From contig JAKNDB010000105.1 of the NCBI GenBank assembly GCA_024305405.1, positions 3,471,501-3,535,500 on the forward strand: a stretch of DNA of 64,000 bases, written 5' to 3'. The notes under the pieces were generated by a model. It saw only the letters and a list, made by a program, of their open reading frames with translations, made no database searches and had not been told where the DNA came from. The stretch is from Dirofilaria immitis. Taxonomy: Eukaryota > Nematoda > Chromadorea > Rhabditida > Onchocercidae. A program made the translations under genes and the position numbers. Positions 1-12,000 of the stretch are shown one piece after another; the stretch's first letter is position 1; each line of letters begins with the position of its first letter.

Positions 1-1573
1 GGGACCTTGGTAAATGTCTTATTGTACCAGACTCTGAACCAGAACTGGGTAATCTTGAACCAAGTGACCCAATACCTTCAAGGTTAGATCCTAATCAGGT
101 TTCTTTTTCAATAAATTTTCTTAAAGTTTTCCATTTTAATGATCTGTGCTGTTTTTTTGAAGATTGAACTTTCCGAAATTTCATTAAATTTTTTTTTAGT
201 GGACCAGCATTGGAAGGCGATTTGGTCAGAATTAAAAAACGATTAGGCGAGATAGCCGAAGATTTAGAAAGCTTACGTGAGCATCGACTTCATTTATCCA
301 CTGCAGAATATTACCTTTCATTGGGACCTGAATTTTGTATCGCGAAAAGTCAAGAAATGCCTTGGAAACGAAAAGAAAAAGAGCCAAATGTATCTCAATT
401 AAAAATTTACATGAATTACGTCGGCAAATTAAGCAAATCGGTAAGCAGAATTAATCATCAGAGAATGGTTTTCGAAAATGAAAAAATGATTCTTGAAAAA
501 ATATAATTTTTTCTTGATATCTGAGTTCAATATTTTTTTAGATGCTTGTACTTTATTGGATACTCCACGACCAGATGCTGAAAGTCATGAATGGATACGG
601 ATGGAATATTTGCAAAAGTATAGTAATAGTGCAATAGGAAGAAATGATAATCAGAATAAAAGGATGTTGAAACAACCATTTACTGAGAAGGAAAAAAATT
701 CAAGTATGCCTTCGACAGAGCATCAGAAAGAATCAAGTTACTTCCAAGAAGCACAATGGTCTGAAGCAAACAGTAATTTTCTTGTCATTAGTTTATTTTT
801 GTTTTGATGGAGAACGAGAGTCTATTTACTATTATAATTTCTATTAGAAATAATTTTCATGTTTATATATGGCAAGTGAATTATACTGTTTCAAAATTTT
901 TACTATTTGCGATTGAAATTTCGTAGCTTTCCGTCTCATTTTAGCATATTTCTTTAAAATTTTCATTAAGAGGAGTAAATGAATTATTTTAAATACGAAA
1001 AATTGTCAAAAATAAATCATAACTGAACTTAAGCAACTATGGCAGAAACATTTGATTTCAATCGAATGTTAAATATGCAAAGAGATGATCAAAAATCGTC
1101 AAGCCTAGAAATGACAGATACGATGGTGTCGAGGTTTTTGATTACATATTTTAAAAATATCATGGTGTATAATATAGTTACAAAAATAAATAAATTTGAA
1201 GAAATAGATTTTTCTCAAATTTTATTAAACAACAAATTAAAACAATCGTTCATTAAGAAAATTCTTTGATTTAGTGAAATGAAGATAAATATCGACTTAT
1301 TTCATTTTTTAATTTTACGAAAGAACTTTTAGACCTACGGAGATAGGAAGCACCGCACAAGCTTCTCATATACGAACAGCTGCAGATGATGGGTCTTCTT
1401 TCTTAACTAAAATCCTAGGAAGCTCAGTAGATGGTCTTGCTACTAAAACAGCATTTACGGATAGATTGACTGATGGAATTTTGAAAACGGTTGATTCAAA
1501 TGCTGAAGATTCCGATTCTAATTTTTCACTTGAACATTCTGTACTGTTAATTTTCTGTATTCGAAGTACATAA
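1..1573 (+). CDS. 3' part of an unrecognised gene (5' end outside window)
   Basis: I do not recognise the product. Exons fit at about <3-82, 200-440, 542-772, 1034-1133 and 1333-1573, with stop TAA at 1571-1573. Phases close at 82/200 (AG+T, Ser), 772/1034 (A+CA, Thr) and 1133/1333 (AG+A, Arg). The 440/542 junction is one base out of phase, so a one-base error or another splice site is possible there. The predicted protein is hydrophilic. The second exon begins GPALEGDLVRIKKRLGEIAE and looks like a short charged helix or coiled coil. The later part is rich in Ser, Thr, Asp and Gln, including SRPTEIGSTAQASHIRTA and SSFLTKILGSSVDGL, and looks disordered. There is no membrane segment. An alternative is two genes, with the second starting at the ATG at 1039. 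I prefer one gene because the 1034 acceptor keeps the frame open. It is the only gene here on the + strand. Confidence 0.55.
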
Positions 1574-3147
1574 TTTGTATTATTTGTTCGAATTTTTTCT
1601 CTAAATTTCTTGCGCAATTAATCAAAATAATCTCATCGTCAGGACATAATTCATTTCTCTTTCGTCGTCCTTCTCTTAGTGTATAATTGCATCTTTTCTC
1701 TCTCTAAAAATTGAAAAATCCTCTTGAATTATATTTTAATATTCACGCTCGATTTTCCATTATATATTTAAAATTCTTCACTAGTGGTTTACGATTTAGG
1801 AAAAAGAATTCGATCTCTTACAATCTGTTTCCTGAGTTCTCTCTTGTCTTTATTTTGCTTATATCCTTACTTCTCATGAATTAGTCTATCCCTTTCAAAT
1901 TTTATTATAATGCTTGAGAATGAGTTAAAGACTTGATTTGAAGAATTGATAACCAATACATCTTCGATACGCCAATTACAAGACTCTTATCACATATTTC
2001 TATTCCATCCCTTCTTGATCCATCTAGGTATGATTACAACTATTTGAATTCATTCTCGGAACATTCGTTCTTCGTCAAATCGAAAAAACAGTTACCTCAA
2101 TAATATTGTCCTCTACTTTCTCATGTGAATTTATTCTCTTATTATATTGCGAGCATATTTAGTCTTCATGCTTTGGTCAAATCTTCGGAAGTTAATGTTG
2201 TCCCTCGCGAATTATCTTACATCAATTACTCATTCATCTCTCCTATTAAAGTCTTTTTTATATCATTTGAATAACTTCATTTACATTCAAGAATATGTTA
2301 GTAGCATAATATACATTTAAAAAATCATGTTTCAACAACAAATGAGATTGAATATAATACAATAAAGAATATTTACAATACCATAGAAAGCTATTGCAAT
2401 GACCTTTTATAATCTCGAAGAACACAATCAATTCATTCATTTTTATTGTTACGTTGGAATATCAGAATTCCATATCAGAATTGCGCAAGAAGATTTTTCA
2501 GCATCACGAATATAGGATTTTCATGAGAAGGGAGATCAGTAACCCACTAAGATAAGGATATGTATTCTACTTCTCTAAATAAAAACAAAATATATAATCT
2601 TGCAAGTTAAGATTGAGGAAATTGAAAGCAGAGAAATTGGCTTAGGAAATGACAATTTTTTTTGTTTTTTGTATTTGTATCAATTTAAAGCTTTCTAAAT
2701 TGTTCTAATACTCTCCGAACTCACACGGAATTTTTGATTTAGTTCACAATTCTCTGCTGTTTATGAATAGAGCATATACAAAAATTTCGAGAAAAAAATG
2801 GTAAAATTTTAAAGAATGCATTGCTTTAAAGAACTTTGGCTTGAGAAATTATTTTGCAAAATTTCAAGAGCGATTTTTTGAAAAAAAGCAAGCATCTATT
2901 ATATAAAAAGCTTCAGACATGTTGAGAACACATTAATAAGCATTGATCATAATGATGGGCTAATTGAAATATATTAGATAATTACAGTCATCAATTTCGT
3001 TGTCCATTGCCTTCAAAAGACAGATATGAAAATAGTGCACAGGTTTCTCTACAACGTTTTGAAAATTTTTCGAAATATTTCAGAATTCTCGATACATTTT
3101 TATAAATTCTTGTCCCTTGATACCTAACAGACTATAAATTCTCATTA
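1574..3147. other. intergenic, convergent 3' flanks
   Basis: This lies between the end of the + strand gene and the end of the - strand transporter, so both genes converge on it. It is A+T-rich with no exon-like open frame longer than about 60 codons and no recognisable RNA gene. It should contain the 3' UTRs of both genes. I see nothing else. Confidence 0.5.
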
Positions 3148-6100
3148 TCACGGTAATGAGTCGTTCACACGATTGGTGATTTTCTTTTCTTTCGGTATGA
3201 ACGGCAATAGTTTCAAATAAGAAACTTTCTCAACCATTTTCATGGCAAAAGTTGGAAATGCATATACATCGTAATTATTCTCACCCAGCTCATATGCCAA
3301 ACCACGTGAACGTAAACCACGTTGTTCACGAGTAGCACCTGTAATGAATTGTGTTAATTGGTAGTTCTATATGAAAATAATATAGATGTATCCTCGAAGC
3401 TTTAAAAAAATATAAATAATTAAATGATTGCTGACATAGTTTTTCTCAAGGTTTTTATGCTTTATATGTTTTGGTGCAGCCTGTGCCTCTATAAAAAAAA
3501 AAAAAATATACTTTATTTTTATTGACTTACAATTTTTTTCTTTTGATATAAATAAACGATAATCTAGTAATTCCTTACAAATAAACGATAATTTAGTAAT
3601 TTCTTCCAACTAATGGAATATGAATTACTTAGGCTATCTCATAATGAGCAGAAAATTATTGCGCTGAGATTTATGAGTTATTAATAACATTCTTTTGAAA
3701 ATATACTCCATCAATATAATTTAAATTACCTGAGACAGTATTATCAAGAATGCATGCGACAGATGCGCCAACAAACATTGGTAATGTAAGAAGAACTGTA
3801 AGCACTTGATCGATAACAGCGATCCCTAAACAAATACGATAAACAAAAGTCGGTTTTTATAAAATAAAACAAAGTAATACTGATGAAGATGCGTTGTGGA
3901 CAGCATCTTCCTTCAATGACCATAATGAGCGGTTTTTGAAACCCTCAAGAGCTTTCATCTTGATATTCGGTTATTAAATCCTTAATTCCAATTAGTTCTA
4001 ATTTCCATGCTTATTCAATCTGATCTATGTGTGTTTGCGTTTGCTTCTTTGTTATGTTTGCAAATGTTTTAATTCCACAAGACTCGTTATTTCCTTCTCT
4101 TTTATAATTAATTACCTTGTGTCATTTTTCGTTTACCACCTGTCACCACTATATCTTCCTGGTGAGTAATTGGAATTACGGGTGATTAAGTCTTTCTATG
4201 CCTAATAATACATCAGGCTTTCTCCATTTTCCTTCTACAGGCTTCTCACATTCATTTGTTTACCAATATGATAATCAGAAAAGCTTTAAAAAGAATGAAA
4301 AGAAATGGAACCTGTATCAATAGGATTCTCTCGGAAATAGCTTGGCACAATCATTCCAACCATTATCGAAAATCCTAGTACTGCTATATTTCGTGTACAT
4401 TTCAAGTCGACCTGAAATAATTTGGGAAGGGCTATGGTTACTAAAAATATATTTCTTGAGCATTTAATAGAAATATGAAGCAAATGTAATTTTCTGCACC
4501 AGTGCATTGATACTAGCTTCAAGTCTTGTTAACTAAGTTCAATCTCCTATTGCCCAAAAGAATCACTGATCATCCTAATTTATACATATATATATAATTT
4601 CGTAAAACATACCTGCTGGATATTGGCTATTGCTACACCACCAACCATTGCCATACTGCTAGCCAAAATACCACCAACCAATGGATCCGGTATCGTCGAC
4701 AACACTGCACCGATCTTCGTAAAAATGCCCAACAAGATAAGTATCACTCCAGCTAATACCATTGTAAATCGACTTGCTACCTGAGATTATTGAAGGAAAA
4801 TTAATGAGTTAGATATATAATATTAAAAATCAAGCAGTAATCTACTAATTTTATAACAATAAAATTCTATTAAAAAGCAATTACGTAAAGAAAATAATGA
4901 TCAATGAAGCAAAAAGAAATGAAGCATATATTTTCAAGATTGGAAGGATAAAAAGGTTTTAAAAATGACTCATTTAAAAAGCAAATTATAAATTTAATTT
5001 GCTATGAATTCAAATTGATGCGCTTACTCGAGTAACACTAATGACACCAATATTTTCCGTATGCGTTGTCATACCAACGCCTGGACCAAGTAATCCAGCC
5101 AGCAAGGAACCACAACCTAAATTCTTGTACTGCTATCAAGGTACAATAAATACATAGTAAAATTATTTGAGATTTGTGAAGAAAGCATTAATTCAATAAT
5201 ATTACCTTCCGCCAAAATACCACGATTAATTGCATGTGAAGGTGGTGAACGTTCCTCGGACACTCGCGCCGCTGCGTGGTAATCACCGACCGATTCAAAG
5301 ACTGATGTTAGCGCCGAAATGACGAATGCGCAAAAAGTCCGGTATGGAATTGCGGGACACCTAATTGGAATAAAAATTAATAATGCAAGTAAATGCATCA
5401 AATAAACTACCATATAGATAAAAGTAATGACAATAGTTCAATCGTTCATAACCCATTCATTCTATTTGTCAAAATTCTGAAAGTTTTTCATTTAAAGCTG
5501 AAAACGATTGCTATGGATAACATTTTACAGCACAATAAGTTGTCTTGATTATTCTATAATACCTAACTTTAAATTTAAAAGAAAAAAATAATAAATTCTA
5601 ACCGGGATATGGAAATCGCAACCAATCGGCATGCTTGATTACTGCAAGTGTTTCATTCTTATCCAATCGAGCAGCACTATCTGGTGCCGTTAAATTTGTC
5701 AATGTAAGAAATAGGCAAAAGCCCCAGGATGTCAATATAGCAATCAAATACTGAAATAGCATTTCAACTTATGAATTTATATATTTTTCTAATCCTACTG
5801 TAATGAATAGCACCCAAAAAAATTCAATATTTAATGTTATTCCCTTCTGATCTTTCCACAGACTTACTGGATATTGGCCAAAAATATTGGTTCGAACGAT
5901 GGCAAAACGATTATTTTTATAGCCAAGTGTGGGCACTTTCCAATCTGCCAAATATAAAATTGTGGCAAACAAAGCAGCCGCTTGTCTAAATTTTAATTTT
6001 AATTTGATTTATAGCAACGAGAAAGTCTAATATAAACATGTTTTTTCACTTCTACTGACTGAATTAATTATGCCTTATTAAATTGCACATTTCAAGTGTA

Positions 6101-8101
6101 ATACTTCATCAAATAACTAATAGTAAATCGGCATTTTTTTCATCTCCCATCTCAGATATCGAAAATTTGAAAGGAAAATCCATCCCTACCAAAAATTCTT
6201 ACCTCCTACCAAGGATTCTCAAATTTATAAAAAGCTTACATCACAGCAACCCAATGTTTTGAAATTCGTTCAACACATAAATCAACTGCACTGAATACGA
6301 GAAGTAACATGAGTGGTGATACAGTAATTGGTCCAATAAATTTTGTCAATATACCAACTATACCCGTCACACCAATTATCATTGGTACTAGGGACGATGC
6401 GACCAAGCATCCTTGAATCTACATTTTCATTTATATTTTTATCTAATTTAAAAATTTTTATTACTTGGAATATCCAGCAGGTACTTAGCCTAACACAAAT
6501 TTGCTCATTTGAATTTCCCTTTATTTAGTTGGTCACTATTTATCTTATATTCATTAAATTATTAATTATTCATGATTTTCCTAGAAATTGCCAGCTGATA
6601 TGTACCCATATCATTGGAACTATGGCTTTATAACTCTAGTCTCAGAGATGTCATGAGTAAAATTTAATAAGAGTGGAAAAGTAAATATGCTCAAGTATCA
6701 AAAACATTAAAATGATATGAAAATAAAATTAAATATTTTTCTAAAATACGGCAGCATGCAATCTGAAATAATTGGAAACCGCTGAATCAAAGGTTTAATT
6801 CGAAATGCTTACAATAGCAAGCTTATTCTGATAAATTGAGGCATCCACAATATCGGCATCCGTAAAGATGCATTTATATTCAGGTAACTGCATGAAAACT
6901 TGAATCGATGGAATATATGCAAATGCTGTACCTTGTAAAAGCGCTAACCTGAAATACTCTTTTATTAATTTTCCAAGCCATTGCAAGAATTCATGCAATG
7001 GCTTGGAGGCACAGAATCATTTTCAATCTATTATTTATTGTATTTAAGCAATAAGTCCAAATTTTAAAAAATATAATTTTTTTAATATAAGAAATGTAGT
7101 TTTTTTTTTTTAATTTAATAAATATAATATATTTTTGATAACTGTAATAACTATCGGATAATAAACAATAAGCACTAAGCATTATAAAAATGCCAATTAA
7201 TTACCTACTTTTAAAGCATTATGTATTCTCAGAAAGTCGAGTAGGTTTGTATTGCAGTGCAATGCAACATTCGCTTCGGGATCTCAGAATTTAAGGAAAA
7301 GAACCTTGTTCCAAGCATTGTTTGAATGATGGTTGATATGCCACTAACAACGAATGTTGACGAAATAAGTAGTACTCGTAGTGTGTATACATCGCGACCG
7401 GCGCAAAGTTCATTTGACAAAATAAACGGAATTGTTAAAAGAGCGCTTACGCATACCATTACTTGCTGAAATAAGTACCATAAATTCATCAACTTGCTGA
7501 AAACACAAAAACTAAGAAAGATGTGTTGGTTCATTTGATTAAGAACAATACATTCATAAACTATTTGCTTAATTATGATAAACTCAAGCTAGCTAGAAAA
7601 GTTATGAATACAACGAGATCAAAACATTCGATCCCATTTCTAGTTAGACAGTCATTAACAACATTTAATTATCAAGAACTTTGAATATATAAGGTCTTAA
7701 TTTTCAAGAACAACGAGAATTCTCCAAACTTTTATTCATTTAAACGACCATATCTCGATGTTTTGATGCCAAAATCGACTTTATATTTTACAAGGTAAAT
7801 TGGAAATGATTCGACACGTCCAAAAGATTTTACATTTATATTAAAAATAATTGCGAAAAGATAAGTGTAAATCAAATAGATTAAAGCATATTAAAAAAAT
7901 AAAAAATTAAAAAAAACATTGAAACAGACTTTGTATAACTCTAAAAAGAAATAAACTTACCTGCAATGCAAAAAGTAACGCAAGTAAAATTGGAGGATTC
8001 TCGTTCGCTTTGTAGAAATGTTTCTTACGTGTCACTTCGATTGCATTCACCGGCAATTCTTTCATATCTTTCTGAATAGGTTGATCTTCCATTCCATTCA
8101 T
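3148..8101 (-). CDS. SLC23-family nucleobase/ascorbate transporter
   Basis: Multipass membrane transporter of the nucleobase-cation symporter 2 / SVCT family, about 583 residues (human SVCT1 is 598). The ATG is at 8099-8101. Exons, 5' to 3', are 8101-7961, 7465-7305, 6948-6813, 6418-6240, 5985-5799, 5750-5603, 5360-5206, 5116-5028, 4780-4613, 4411-4312, 3825-3730 and 3338-3148. Diagnostic blocks include SVFESVGDYHAAAR with SHAINRGILAEG (exon 7), the family signature ENIGVISVTR (exon 8), STIPDPLVGG (exon 9), CTRNIAVLGFSI and NPIDTG (exon 10), and FVGASVACILDNTVSG (exons 11-12). The C-terminus is hydrophilic and Lys-rich. All junctions close in phase except exon 6/exon 7, where one base is missing. 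Family members move ascorbate or nucleobases with Na+ or H+; the substrate here cannot be told from sequence. The loop after the early membrane segments (PEYKCIFTDADIVDASIYQN) is shorter than the mammalian one. Confidence 0.95.
5028..5057 (-). other. nucleobase/ascorbate transporter signature motif
   Basis: The last ten codons of exon 8 read ENIGVISVTR. This fits the family signature [Q/E/P]-N-x-G-x(4)-T-[R/K/G], which lines the substrate site. The first position is Glu, whereas vertebrate ascorbate transporters have Pro and many microbial nucleobase transporters have Gln or Glu. This is suggestive for substrate choice but not decisive. Confidence 0.8.
6973..7006. repeat. perfect 13-bp inverted repeat in intron 2 of the transporter
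   Basis: CCAAGCCATTGCA at 6973-6985 is exactly complementary to TGCAATGGCTTGG at 6994-7006, with an 8-base spacer. It lies about 25 bp upstream, in transcript direction, of the exon 3 acceptor at 6949. A transcript could fold it into a stable hairpin. It may also be the remnant of a small mobile repeat. No function is shown. Confidence 0.9.
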
Positions 8102-8551
8102 TCCCTTACTCTATGAATTATTTGCTTTTCTCAATGTTATTTAAAATATTGAAAATAAACGCACAATATAAGAGAAAATTTATTATTTTCAATAACCAAA
8201 TAGGAATTAAACAAAGCCTTCTTTAAAAAGTCTATTAATAAAATAAACAATGGTACGTACTGTATGAACTATAATGTGTCACTTATGCAAACTTCTGATA
8301 TATTTCATATAATATGTTGAAAAGTTAAGCAATAAAGAGAATTCCGACTTTCTATTTCATTTAGAAATTAGTCTAATAGAATCTCATTATTGTCTTAAAT
8401 TTTTAATTATTGTCAAATGTATAATATACGCTAGTGACAACAATGGATAAAACGATCACTAATCAATAAATCTTACCCAATTTATTTCTAATCTTATTGT
8501 TGGTATTTTTTACTTAAAACTATTCAAATTTGCAATGATTACTTTGTAATT

Positions 8552-8557
8552 GAGAGA

Positions 8558-8593
<36 letters not shown>
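8552..8593. repeat. GA microsatellite
   Basis: About 42 bases of nearly uninterrupted GA dinucleotides with one GGG interruption, upstream of the transporter gene. It could act as a GAGA-type promoter-proximal element, but nothing in the sequence demonstrates that. Confidence 0.95.
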
Positions 8594-8595
<2 letters not shown>

Positions 8596-9021
8596 TCAAT
8601 TACTACATAAGTAACGTATTCAATCATTCTTATTCAGAGTATAAAAACCATAAATTTCTCTGCATGAAATAGATTTTATTATATGAGATTCATGAAAATG
8701 CTGTTTGGAATGAAAAGTCAATAGAAAGCAAAGGGTCGGTAAGAGTCATATTATTTGCAGGCTCATTATTTATTGAACATTTTATTGCATGAATATGATT
8801 TTTTATCAAATTTTTATTACTGTTTAAGAAAAAGATATAGCCAAAGGTATAATAATAATCATATGATCATCTGAAAACATTTGCAAAATGAAATTCATTG
8901 ACAAAATTTGTTTTCAAATCACTTATCAAAGAATATTGTTTGACATGACAGGATCCTTTCTAAAATATATTGCTCAATTCTTTAAAGCCAAAGAAGTAAT
9001 AATTTCGATTATTGTATAAAA

Positions 9022-9045
9022 CATATATATATATATATATATATA
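9022..9045. repeat. TA microsatellite
   Basis: About 24 bases of alternating A and T in non-coding DNA. No other feature is associated with it. Confidence 0.9.
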
Positions 9046-12000
9046 CACTATTTGACATTCCATATGAACTATGAAAAGTGCTCCTCTTCGTCTCCTTCAT
9101 TAAAATAACGAAAATTCATTATTAAAACAAGTTTATAGAGCTTTTGACAAGATCAAAATTCATTGTTGAAATCCCCTAATTTTTAGGCGTAATTTTATAC
9201 TAAATATTGATTGATAGCATAAAAAATTGATTGATAGCATAGATTAGTCTTTTTCCCTTCAGACTATCGAACAAAACTGAATTCTTTACTGCTTTTCAAA
9301 AAGCTAAATTTTCCCGAAAAAATTTTTCTTTCTTTTCTGAATAGTTTATAAATTTTCTTAACATCTCAAATGATGTAAAAGAATTTTTAGCAAGAAAATT
9401 TAGGATATTATGTCATTTTTAAAAATTTATGAATTGAAATGTCCTTTGCTTTCTTTATTTTTTTATCATTTTCAAATTATGGATTAAAACGCTATCTGTT
9501 TTCTCCGATAGTTTTATATCTATTTAATGCCCATAATAATTTTCACAGTCAATTTAATACAATCCAACATTGACATTATCTTCATAAATCAAATCGCTAA
9601 CATCAATGCGGTCGCTATAAGGTCAGATGAGATGGATAAATCTATTTAACCTATGCGCAATAGATATAAACATATGAAAAAAGCAAAATTTTTAAATGAA
9701 AAAATCTGGGACTTTTAAAATTTGTTAAGAAATATTATTTTATCTTATAGAAACCCTAATAAATTTATTAGCTGAGATGGGAATTTGTTGAGTTAATTAA
9801 TTTCTAAGTAAATACATAAATACATTAGAAGTAGAATTTTTTAACCAGTAAATATTGTTAATGAAGCTTATTACGAATAATGGCTTTTTTACATGGCCTT
9901 ACATTTATCATGTCGGAATCATAAGTTATTTATTTTACAGAATATGAAATGAATTAAATGCAATTTATAGCCCGCTATTCATAATAGTCGCCAAGCATTA
10001 AATGCATTTGTTTTCGTCCACGTGGAAAAAGTATCTCAATATTCTTGAACATGCAAAAATTGTCATTTAAGTCTCGTAGATTTTTTAATGAAATCATGTC
10101 AGACTCTGTTATTTTCTAAGTTTTCTGTCTCTCTAACGTAGTCCAACATTTTCACTCGCTTAGGCTCAACTAATCAAGTAATGATTCGAGGGATAAAATT
10201 TTAACAAATGTCCTGCTTTGAAATAATATGCTATTTTCCTTTAAAGAGACAATGTATCAAAAAATCTTAAAATTTAAAGAGTGTAGAAGCTGAGCCTAGA
10301 AATGTCTTAACAAAGTAATTGCATAATAAGCAATTAATTTATCAGTAATCGAAGTTTGGATTTACGACAAAAATGATTATCAAAAATTTGATGAGTCACG
10401 GGAGAAAGAAAAAATACAAAGCCCTCATGATCATATTTTATTTGTCTTCAATAGATGAATGCTTCTTTTCAATGAAATACATGCATGCGATTCTTGGTAA
10501 GGTGAAAAAAGGCGTTGATATTTCTTATTATTCAAAGATATCGCTAAAGTGAAAAACATATATGATCTTTGGTGTATTTATCAAATAATTATTTTATTTA
10601 TGTAAAATACAAAGCGATCATCAACTTTGTTTCATCCTTAAATTATTCATGATGAGATGGCAAAAATAGTCGAGTTTAAAGAAAATATAAATAAATTAAT
10701 CGAATAGTATTAACAAAAAAAAAAAAAAAAAACAAAGTTCAATCTGTCATATCTGGGAGTGACCATTAGTGGGTTGTTGGAATCAATCTATAATTTCTCT
10801 ATGATTAAATATGATTACACTTGTAGTAACTAAATAATAAGGCTATTTTTATAAATTAAAAACAGCGAACTCAGCAACCGGAAATTTCATAGCAATACAT
10901 ACTCAAGGTATCTGAATTTCTTTGATAAATACTAGATTAAATCACATTTTAGAATTGATCTGCTGCTTCGATTCCTCAATCTTATTTTGGTATTTAGAGT
11001 ATCAATACAAGCCAATCTCTAATCTGGAAATTAATTAAGGAGTTGGGAATTTATGCTTTCATTTTCTCTTTCTCTTTTTCATCTCATTAATTCTGCATTA
11101 AGTTGAAGCTCAAATCAAACAAAGATTTTAGGATTAAAACTCTGATATTAAAAAAACATTACCCCCAAAAAAGTAAAATTATTGAAAAAATGAATGAAAA
11201 TTTAAAAATCATTACCATGTTTGGTAAAATAAGGTAAAATTTCAGTATATTTGAATTTCACGTCCAATCAAACGACCATAAATAATTCAAAATTCTTGAG
11301 TGAAATTTGTAAATATGACGAAATTCTGAGCTTTTTTAATTTAAGGAGTATGATGACAAAATGCGCATAACGATGAGAAGTGATGGAAAAACCCAACAAT
11401 AAATTGAAGTATCGTTGTCGCCTCGTTGGACATAGTAACGATAACAAACTTCCGAAAGTATGATCAGGGATGGATGAAGAGGATGAAGAAAAAGAAAGCA
11501 GTAGAAATGTTCGAAAGAAAGAAAGGGAAGCATGAGAGATTGCTGCAAGCAAAGCAAAACAAAACAATGCAATGTAATTCAAATATTTTCGAGAATGCTT
11601 TCGATAGTTGACGAAAAATCGCTGATTTATTTGAAGCGAAGCATTGCTTTTGTGTTGACAATCAATCAGTTCTTTTATGGGATGAAAGGAAAGAGGAAAA
11701 AGTAATGATTGAAATGAAATAAATGGGAATAAAAGAATTGATTGATTGAACTGATATACATTATTTCCTCTTCTTTTACAAGCAGCCTAGTAAACCATCA
11801 ATATGCGAGACCTGAGAGAATATCTCAAATATAGGATCATCATGAGAATTCCTCTGAGATTTGAGGAGCTCAACTCCAGCAAGGAAGCAGAAAGCCAATG
11901 AACAAATTTCACTGAGCGTTCTTTTCACTCCGCAACCTATCTGCAAACATTTTATCATTGGTCTTGCTAAGGCTAACACGACTGAGCCTTTTCGACTCTG

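Noticed and set aside
11268..11661. Cluster of overlapping open frames on both strands
   Set aside because: Four frames cover the same purine-rich DNA with no conserved motif and no exon borders. Chance openness is the simpler reading.
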